Shown here piece by piece: positions 22,699-27,773 of a stretch of 27,773 nt of DNA; position 1 is the first letter of the stretch; each line of letters begins with the position of its first letter. A program made the translations under genes and the position numbers. Below the pieces are notes generated by a model that had not been told where the DNA came from, searched no databases, and saw only the letters and a list, made by a program, of their open reading frames with translations. Source of the stretch: an uncultured Candidatus Saccharibacteria bacterium (GTDB taxonomy: Bacteria; Patescibacteriota; Saccharimonadia; Saccharimonadales; Saccharimonadaceae); NCBI GenBank assembly GCA_916049555.1, contig CAJZIB010000002.1, positions 1-27,773 of the forward strand, read 5' to 3'.

Positions 22699-23937
22699 AT
22701 GGATGATTTCAATATTAAGAGACAGCCTCTCGCCGAGCGCATGCGCCCCTCAAACCTAGAAGAGGTGATTGGGCAAAACAACATCGTTGGCGATGGTAAA
22801 ATTCTCACTGAAATCGTCAAAAAGAAAGAGCCAGTCAATCTCATTTTTTGGGGACCTCCGGGAACTGGCAAGACTACCTTAGCTCGCATTCTTGCAAAAG
22901 AGCTCGACGCTGATTTTATCGAACTATCCGCCGTCACTGCTCACAAAAGCGACGTCGAAGCCGTGGTTGAGCGTGCCAGGCAAAACTGGAATCTTAAAAT
23001 CCGCACTCTACTTTTTGTGGATGAGATCCATCGATTCAATAAGGCACAGCAGGATGCCTTCTTGCCTCATGTTGAATCTGGCCTCATTACTCTCATCGGT
23101 GCTACCACGGAGAATCCTAGCTTCGAGGTAATCCCAGCCCTTATCTCAAGATCTCGTGTTGTTGTCCTAAAATCCCTAGATAAAGCTGCAATTTTAAAAA
23201 TTCTCCATCGCGCAGTGGAGTCCGAAAAAGCTGAGGCTAGGATTTCCAAAGAAGCCATCGAACTAATCGCTGACCTATCAAATGGCGACGCACGCTCCGC
23301 TCTAGGCGACCTTGAAATTTCCTTATCTCTCGGTAAAAAAATTACCCCAGAACTTGTCCTTGAGGCAGTTGGCAAAAAGATTATTAATTACGACAAGGAT
23401 GGCGACTATCATTACGACACTATCTCTGCCTTTATTAAATCCATGCGCGGCAGCGACGTGGATGCCACGCTATATTATCTTGCTCGAATGATAGAGGGTG
23501 GGGAAGATCCTAAATTTATCGCTCGCCGCATGGTGATTTTTGCCTCTGAAGACATTGGACTCGCCGGCAACGGCGCCCTTGGACTTGCCGTCTCTGCTTT
23601 TCAGGCTGTTGAGCGTATTGGCATGCCAGAAAGTGGAATTATCCTATCCCACATTGCCGTAGCTCTTGCTAAGTCAAAGAAAGACAGAAGTAGTTATGAC
23701 GCCTGGAATCGCGCCAAAGAATTAGCCGCTAAAACTCGCAACCTTCCAATCCCGCTTGGTATCCGCAATGCACCAACCAAACTGATGGAAGATCTCGGCT
23801 ACGCCAAAGGATATAAATGGGAAGCTGGCTTCCATCACGACGTTAGCTATCTTCCAGATGAGATAAAAGATCAAAAACTCTATTTTTCAAATAATCCTTC
23901 ACCCCCAAATAGCCATTCTAGCCAAGAATCTCACTAA
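22699..23937 (+). CDS. rarA: Replication-associated recombination protein A
   Basis: RarA (MgsA), an AAA+ ATPase of the clamp-loader clade that acts at stalled replication forks as a tetramer. Residue order fits the family: LAERMRPSNLEEVIGQ at the start, Walker A GPPGTGKTT near 53-61, Walker B LLFVDEIHRFNKAQQDAFLP near 97, sensor 1 GATTENPSF near 134, arginine finger region SRSRVV, then the C-terminal tetramerisation part with DIGLAGNGALGLAV and the closing GYKWEAGFH. Its length of 412 residues is normal, with a serine and histidine tail at the end. It overlaps the convergent gene by 20 bases. Confidence 0.96.
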   Translation: MDDFNIKRQPLAERMRPSNLEEVIGQNNIVGDGKILTEIVKKKEPVNLIFWGPPGTGKTTLARILAKELDADFIELSAVTAHKSDVEAVVERARQNWNLKIRTLLFVDEIHRFNKAQQDAFLPHVESGLITLIGATTENPSFEVIPALISRSRVVVLKSLDKAAILKILHRAVESEKAEARISKEAIELIADLSNGDARSALGDLEISLSLGKKITPELVLEAVGKKIINYDKDGDYHYDTISAFIKSMRGSDVDATLYYLARMIEGGEDPKFIARRMVIFASEDIGLAGNGALGLAVSAFQAVERIGMPESGIILSHIAVALAKSKKDRSSYDAWNRAKELAAKTRNLPIPLGIRNAPTKLMEDLGYAKGYKWEAGFHHDVSYLPDEIKDQKLYFSNNPSPPNSHSSQESH

Positions 23938-24574
23938 CTTTTTTCCTTAAAACCGGCACCACTTCTTTAAGGAACCAGGGATTCTTTGCCTGCCAACGAA
24001 AATTCAATGGACTTGGATGCACAATTGGAAAATATTTTGGCAAATATTCTTGAAAACACCTCACGGTTTCCGTTAAATTTTCTTTTTTTGTATCCTTCAA
24101 ATAATATTTAATTGCGTATTCACCAATCAAAATGATTAATTTCACATTTGGCATCAAGGCTAGCAGTTTTTCATGGTACTCTTCAGCGATAAATTTACGA
24201 GGTGGCAAATCTCCAGTCTTACCTTTTCCAGGAAAATAAAAATCCATCGGCATAATTGCAATCTTTTTTGAATAAAAAGTCGTCTCATCCACCCCCATCC
24301 AGTCGCGCAATTTCTCACCAGATTTATCCATGAACGGAATGCCATTTTCTTCCACCTTCGCCCCCGGCGCTTGACCAATAATCAAAATCCGCGCCGCCGT
24401 ATCCACTTGATAAATCGGCATCACCCCGCGTTTTGTGTATTCACTATTTCTCTCATCAGAAACTAGTTCCTCCTTGATTTTTGCAAAATCATTACAATCT
24501 TCAACCATACTATCACTATTACTGTTACTACTATCACTATTACTTTTACTATTACTATTTGTAATTTTGTTCAT
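23918..24574 (-). CDS. Uracil-DNA glycosylase superfamily protein
   Basis: A 218-residue base-excision repair type protein. The uracil-DNA glycosylase fold is shown by IIGQAPG (67-71) followed by GIPFMDKSGEKLRDWMG, IILIGEYAIKYYL, and the closing HPSPLNFRW motif. It resembles the single-strand or family 4-5 branch more than Ung, and has few cysteines, so an iron-sulphur cluster of the family 4 type is unlikely. Residues 6-22 are a serine and asparagine-rich repeat tract not found in the family; M23 is a possible alternative start. GGTGAGG (24581-24587, minus strand) lies six bases before ATG 24574 and supports the longer form. Convergent with rarA, overlapping 20 bases. Confidence 0.85.
   Translation of the reverse strand: MNKITNSNSKSNSDSSNSNSDSMVEDCNDFAKIKEELVSDERNSEYTKRGVMPIYQVDTAARILIIGQAPGAKVEENGIPFMDKSGEKLRDWMGVDETTFYSKKIAIMPMDFYFPGKGKTGDLPPRKFIAEEYHEKLLALMPNVKLIILIGEYAIKYYLKDTKKENLTETVRCFQEYLPKYFPIVHPSPLNFRWQAKNPWFLKEVVPVLRKKVSEILG
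24509..24561 (-). repeat. Ser/Asn triplet-type repeat at the UDG N-terminus
   Basis: A near-simple ACTATT/ACTATC-type tract that codes for alternating serine and asparagine or aspartate on the minus strand. It is in frame and lies before the catalytic domain. Confidence 0.8.
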
Positions 24575-24654
24575 ATTTTACCTCACCCTTATTTTACTCC
24601 CCCTAGCTTTTTTAGGGAAATTTGATACTATGAAGATATTAAATAAGGAGTCTT

Positions 24655-25401
24655 ATGGGAATAGGTATTTTAGTATTAGTATTATTTTTTCTTATGGTTG
24701 TCATTCCAGGTGTTCGCATTATTAATCAATACGAGCGCGGCGTTGTTCAGCGTCTTGGTCGCTTCCGCAAAATCCTCGATCCTGGACTTCATGTCATTAT
24801 TCCATACATCGACACCATGCGAAATGTTGACGTTCGCACCACGCCGATGGACGTTCCAAAACAAGAAGTGATCACCAAAGACAACGTCACTGTCAATGTC
24901 GACGCAGTTGTTTATTTCCGCGTAATTGACGCCAAAAAAGCTGTTTTTGAAACCACTAATTATGCCTATGCCACTTCCACTTTTGCTCAAACCGCACTCC
25001 GTGATGTCACCGGTAACTTCGATCTTGATGAATTACTCTCAAAACGTGATGAAATTTCTAGTCAAATCAAGGAAATCGTCGACGCCCAAACCGACAAATG
25101 GGGAATCGATATCGAGAGTGTTAAGCTGCAAAACATCGAGCTTCCTTCTGACATGAAACGTGCTATGGCCAAACAAGCCGAAGCAGAACGCGAACGCCGT
25201 GCCGCCATCATTTCAGCCGAAGGTGAAAAAGCTTCCGCCGCCGCTGTCGCCGAAGCCGCTGAACTGCTCGCCAAAACTCCTGGCGGTCTCAACATCCGTA
25301 CCCTACAAACCCTTGAAAAGATTAGCACTGACCCATCCCAGAAAACTGTTATTCTTCTCCCAACCGACCTCGCAGGCGGACTTAAGAATCTAATCAAATA
25401 G
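24655..25401 (+). CDS. Slipin / stomatin-like SPFH protein
   Basis: A 248-residue SPFH membrane scaffold protein. One N-terminal hydrophobic hairpin or segment (1-18) anchors it; the SPFH domain runs from YERGVVQRLGRF to about 190 with the family segments PGLHVIIPYID, VITKDNVTVNVDAVVYFRV and ALRDVTGNFDLDELLS. A coiled coil rich in alanine and glutamate follows (AEAERERRAAIISAEGEKAS), ending with the slipin tail TVILLPTDLAGGL. It would form oligomers at membrane domains; no NfeD protease gene is adjacent here. AAGGAG (24645-24650) lies four bases before the ATG. The next gene begins 23 bases later. Confidence 0.93.
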   Translation: MGIGILVLVLFFLMVVIPGVRIINQYERGVVQRLGRFRKILDPGLHVIIPYIDTMRNVDVRTTPMDVPKQEVITKDNVTVNVDAVVYFRVIDAKKAVFETTNYAYATSTFAQTALRDVTGNFDLDELLSKRDEISSQIKEIVDAQTDKWGIDIESVKLQNIELPSDMKRAMAKQAEAERERRAAIISAEGEKASAAAVAEAAELLAKTPGGLNIRTLQTLEKISTDPSQKTVILLPTDLAGGLKNLIK

Positions 25402-25424
25402 ATTTAGTTTAAAAGAGAAATTAA

Positions 25425-26357
25425 ATGAGCGAACAAACTATAACAGAAGAACAACAGGATTTAGCAAAACAAGTTCGACAAACCAAGCTAAATTGCATTC
25501 CAATATTAATTCTAGTTTTTCTAGCTATATTCATAATTCATGGAATTATTAATCTAGTAAATACGTCAATTGAAGAACATCGAATTTATGCCATAAATAT
25601 TCCAGAAGAGCACGTTTTTAATTGTAATGCGACTTGGGATGAGAATACTAGTTCCATCAAATGTCCTGAGCAAAAAATTGATGGTACATATTCAAAATAC
25701 GATAAGACTAAATTACGAGTTGGATATTCAGATGTAAATACTAAAGATAACCATTTTGCGAAAGAAATATCAGACTACACTATTGATCCATCGCTCTATG
25801 TTACAGAAAGCTATGACGAAGAAAAAGTAAAAAATACTAATCTCGAAACATCTATCACCTTTTCTCTCTACAACATCTATTTAAGTCGGACTATGATCGA
25901 GAAAACCGTTCATATTCGCTATAAACTCACCGAGGAGGACCTCAAACTTATTAGTGATAGAAATACTGAATGGAAGAAGCAAGAGGCGGAACGCAAAGCT
26001 CTCCAGGAGAAGATTGAAGCAGAGAAAAAAGCCGAAGCTGAAAGAAAAGCCGCCGAAGAAGCCAGAGAACGCGCCGCCGAAGAAGCTAAAGAACGCGCCG
26101 CGAAGGAAGCCAGAGAACGCGCCGCGGCAGAAGAAAGAAGACGCGCTAGCCAGCAGCAAACACCAAAATATACCCCAGCTCCAGCGTACTCCGGTGGATC
26201 AAGCACACCAAATCGCTCTGATAACTACTCACCTAGCACCGGCACTAATACTATTGTTAGTGGATACTGCAACGACGGTACCTATGTCACTGGCAACCCA
26301 TCCGCCAGAGGCAAAGCCAACCCCTGTTATGGGCATAAAGGCTGGCGAGACTACTAG
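25425..26357 (+). CDS. Membrane protein with coiled coil and DUF3761 tail
   Basis: A 310-residue protein. One membrane segment (about 24-44) is followed by an external beta-rich region (45-185) with two cysteines, a long charged helix (186-245) made of alanine, glutamate, lysine and arginine repeats, a proline/serine linker, and a C-terminal cysteine motif GYCNDGTYVTGNPSARGKAN followed by PCYGHKGW, which matches DUF3761 (C-DGT-S...G-C--HGG). The role of DUF3761 is unknown; it occurs at the ends of bacterial exported proteins. It lies directly after the slipin with 23 bases between, so a joint membrane role is possible. No strong SD. Confidence 0.85.
   Translation: MSEQTITEEQQDLAKQVRQTKLNCIPILILVFLAIFIIHGIINLVNTSIEEHRIYAINIPEEHVFNCNATWDENTSSIKCPEQKIDGTYSKYDKTKLRVGYSDVNTKDNHFAKEISDYTIDPSLYVTESYDEEKVKNTNLETSITFSLYNIYLSRTMIEKTVHIRYKLTEEDLKLISDRNTEWKKQEAERKALQEKIEAEKKAEAERKAAEEARERAAEEAKERAAKEARERAAAEERRRASQQQTPKYTPAPAYSGGSSTPNRSDNYSPSTGTNTIVSGYCNDGTYVTGNPSARGKANPCYGHKGWRDY
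26049..26120 (+). repeat. Three 24-bp helix-coding units
   Basis: Units read AAEEARER, AAEEAKER and AAKEARER, followed by a partial AAAEERRR. The eight-residue period extends a charged helix. Confidence 0.85.
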
Positions 26358-26409
26358 GATTAACCTACCTATAAAATCTTAAATACTTATCAAACAAAGA
26401 ACCGTTTTT

Positions 26410-27087
26410 ATGCAAAATCCCATCATCGAAAATATTCTAAATAAAATCTCTCAAAAATACCCTGATGTAGACACGATCCTATTATTCGGCTCTGCCTTAA
26501 ATTCAGATTGGACCGAAGAATCTGACATTGATCTCTATTTTATCGGCAAAGATCTATCAGACGGAAGAATCGACCTGATAATTGATAGTATTAAGGTTGA
26601 AATTCAAACCGATAACTTTAACGACATTAAAACCTACATAGAAGACGAGTCCGGAAAACTTCTAAACCGCAACGTTTCAACCATGCTCGCAAATTCAAAA
26701 ATTCTCAAAACTGAGTCTAAAGAACAAATAGAAAGTCTCATTACTCTTGCTAGAAAAACTCTCAAAACGCCAGTAGACTACACTACTGAAGACGTCAAAA
26801 TGTGGAAATACTCGATCACGGATTATTTGGAAAAAGCCACTAAAGATTTTAAACGTAATGACACTTTTGCTTTCTATTTCGATGCACATTTTGTGATCCA
26901 AAACGCGACTGAATTAATTCTTGCAACAAATAATCATTATTTCCCGCAGCCAAAAAATCTCACTCATATCCTGGAAAATATCTCCCCAGATTTTCTTAAA
27001 AACATTGAAGAATATGAGCTCGCGAATAGTCTAGAAAGTAAATTACAGTCTCTTCAGAAAATCGCAAATCTATTTAGCCTTAAATAA
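26410..27087 (+). CDS. Nucleotidyltransferase with C-terminal HEPN-like domain
   Basis: A 225-residue cytoplasmic protein. The N-terminal part is a minimal nucleotidyltransferase: GSALNSDWTEESDIDL has the GS(x10)DxD pattern with G27, S28, D39 and D41. The C-terminal part (about 125-225) is helical and resembles HEPN domains (YLEKATKDFKRND, IQNATELILATNNHYFPQPK). The HEPN RNase motif R(x4-6)H is not evident. Possible roles are nucleotide transfer to a small molecule, as in aminoglycoside nucleotidyltransferases, or to a protein or tRNA, as in MNT-HEPN toxin-antitoxin systems. It is one chain, not two, so an antitoxin pair is not shown. No SD is seen; the tRNA-Gln is downstream on the opposite strand. 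Confidence 0.82.
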   Translation: MQNPIIENILNKISQKYPDVDTILLFGSALNSDWTEESDIDLYFIGKDLSDGRIDLIIDSIKVEIQTDNFNDIKTYIEDESGKLLNRNVSTMLANSKILKTESKEQIESLITLARKTLKTPVDYTTEDVKMWKYSITDYLEKATKDFKRNDTFAFYFDAHFVIQNATELILATNNHYFPQPKNLTHILENISPDFLKNIEEYELANSLESKLQSLQKIANLFSLK

Positions 27088-27112
27088 AAAAATACCTCCG
27101 AAGAGGTTTTTA
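27085..27112. terminator. Terminator shared by nucleotidyltransferase and tRNA-Gln
   Basis: Stem ACCTC / GAGGT with loop CGAA (27094-27107), with A-run before and T-run after, working for both strands. Confidence 0.82.
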
Positions 27113-27120
27113 AACAATTT

Positions 27121-27195
27121 TGGCTGGGGATGAGGGATTCGAACCCCCGAATGGTGGGACCAGAACCCACTGCCTTACCACTTGGCGAATCCCCA
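27121..27195 (-). tRNA. tRNA-Gln(CTG)
   Basis: The minus strand gives a full cloverleaf: acceptor TGGGGAT / ATCCCCA, D-arm CGCCAAGTGGTAAGGC, anticodon stem GTGGG / CCCAC around TTCTGGT with anticodon CTG (decodes CAG), T-arm GGGTTCGAATCCC, discriminator G and encoded CCA. It closely resembles E. coli tRNA-Gln. A second tRNA-Gln with anticodon TTG for CAA would be expected elsewhere. Confidence 0.97.
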
Positions 27196-27257
27196 TTCTT
27201 TGGTATCTCTATGATACCATATTTTTCAGAAAATGAACCCTTAATTTTAAAAATCCC

Positions 27258-27286
27258 TTTACAAAAACAAAAATCCTCGCTATACT
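27258..27286 (+). promoter_or_regulatory. secE promoter
   Basis: TTTACA (27258-27263), 17 bases, TATACT (27281-27286). The start would be near 27293, leaving a leader of about 39 bases. Confidence 0.82.
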
Positions 27287-27295
27287 ACTATTGAC

Positions 27296-27328
27296 AGTCT
27301 GGTATCAGACTATTTTTTATGGAAGGAG
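27296..27328 (+). promoter_or_regulatory. secE leader hairpin, U-tract and SD
   Basis: Perfect 6-bp stem AGTCTG / CAGACT with loop GTAT (27296-27311), then ATTTTTT, then GGAAGGAG (27321-27328) three bases before ATG 27332. It has the shape of an intrinsic terminator in a leader, as before the lipoprotein gene. Confidence 0.6.
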
Positions 27329-27331
27329 CAA

Positions 27332-27750
27332 ATGGCAAATATCACTCGCATCAAAGCTGGCAATTCCAAGGGTAAAACCGAAGAACAGAATCAGCCAACC
27401 AAGATTCATCAAGAGACAAAAACCGCTATTTCAAAGCAGCCAAGAAAAAAACTTACCAAGTTAGAAAAGGCGCAGCAGAAATACGAAAAAAAGCAACTTA
27501 AAAAGCAGCAAAAATTAGCCAAAAAAGCTAGCAAGAAGCCTCTACCAAAGGTTCTCCGTATTCTCACTGCTCCATTCCGCAAAATCGGTAGCTACATCCA
27601 TGCCTCCTGGCAAGAACTTCGCCAAGTTCGCTGGCCAAACCGCAAAATGACCTGGAAACTCGTTTCCGCCGTCATTATTTACACAGTCCTCTTCAGTGTA
27701 GTTATCATGCTACTTGACGCAGGCTTCACTTTATTATTTAATAATCTATT
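27332..27750 (+). CDS. secE: SecE preprotein translocase subunit, cut at the end
   Basis: SecE of the SecYEG channel. The family core is WQELRQVRWPNRKMTWKL followed by a single membrane segment (VSAVIIYTVLFSVVIMLLDAGFTLLF). About 95 residues come before it, mostly lysine, glutamine and alanine, a lysine-rich N-terminal extension much longer than in model bacteria. The frame runs off the window: the genuine sequence ends after 139 codons and two bases, at which point adapter sequence begins, so only the last few residues and the stop are missing. SD GGAAGGAG. In most bacteria nusG and rplK follow secE, and would be expected beyond the break. Confidence 0.92.
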
Positions 27751-27773
27751 AGATCGGAAGAGCACACGTCTGA
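27751..27773. other. Illumina TruSeq adapter remnant
   Basis: The last 23 bases begin AGATCGGAAGAGCACACGTC and match the start of the TruSeq adapter. They are not biological sequence and should be trimmed. The secE frame reads through them by chance. Confidence 0.97.

Overview
The window looks like a chromosomal contig end from a small-genome bacterium of the Candidate Phyla Radiation, most likely Saccharibacteria (TM7). This is inference from gene style, not proof. The pointers are genes that start 6-7 bases after a -10 hexamer, a bL33 without cysteines, a SecE with a long lysine-rich N-terminal extension, short spacers and an AT-rich sequence. The last 23 bases (27751-27773) match the Illumina TruSeq adapter, so the right edge is an assembly artefact that cuts secE.

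Layout. (1) 1-4300 is an accessory-looking region: a UmuC-type Y-family polymerase coupled to a small YolD-like partner, both resembling Firmicutes proteins; an unknown gene with a decayed partial duplicate beside it; a small orphan gene; and a coiled-coil protein with HGH motifs and a recent 81-bp-period duplication. (2) 4403-4687 is rpmG with promoter and terminator. (3) 4693-9588 is a four-gene surface polysaccharide cluster: DUF4422 glycosyltransferase, GT2 glycosyltransferase, Wzy/O-antigen-ligase-like polymerase and Wzx flippase. (4) 9600-12276 holds tRNA-Trp (minus strand), a multi-pass membrane protein, a P-loop kinase, a YgjP-type metalloprotease-fold protein and a possible relic of a histidine-kinase ATPase domain. 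(5) 12282-14610 holds a lipoprotein and a membrane-anchored exported protein, each with its own promoter, leader hairpin, Shine-Dalgarno (SD) site and terminator, and with codon use unlike the neighbours. (6) 14690-20120 holds a sortase, a GH97 glycosidase (minus), a CapA-like protein and a membrane-anchored beta-lactamase fold that has lost its catalytic residues. (7) 20140-26357 holds ppa, an ABC exporter, rarA, a uracil-DNA-glycosylase family protein, a slipin and a DUF3761 protein. (8) 26410-27750 holds a nucleotidyltransferase, tRNA-Gln(CUG) and the start of secE.

Two patterns cut across the genes. First, at least eight tracts of tandem repeats with periods of 15 to 81 bases, all multiples of three, sit inside otherwise ordinary proteins (polymerase, glycosyltransferase, flippase, lipoprotein and others), as if in-frame minisatellites expand here. 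Second, there are two styles of gene start. Six genes have a TATAAT or TAAAAT box 6-7 bases before ATG and so are probably leaderless. Four others carry a leader with a hairpin, a U-rich stretch and a strong SD. Surface biology (polysaccharide, sortase, lipoprotein, CapA, inactive beta-lactamase fold) dominates the middle of the window. I did not identify a complete new defence or secretion system.
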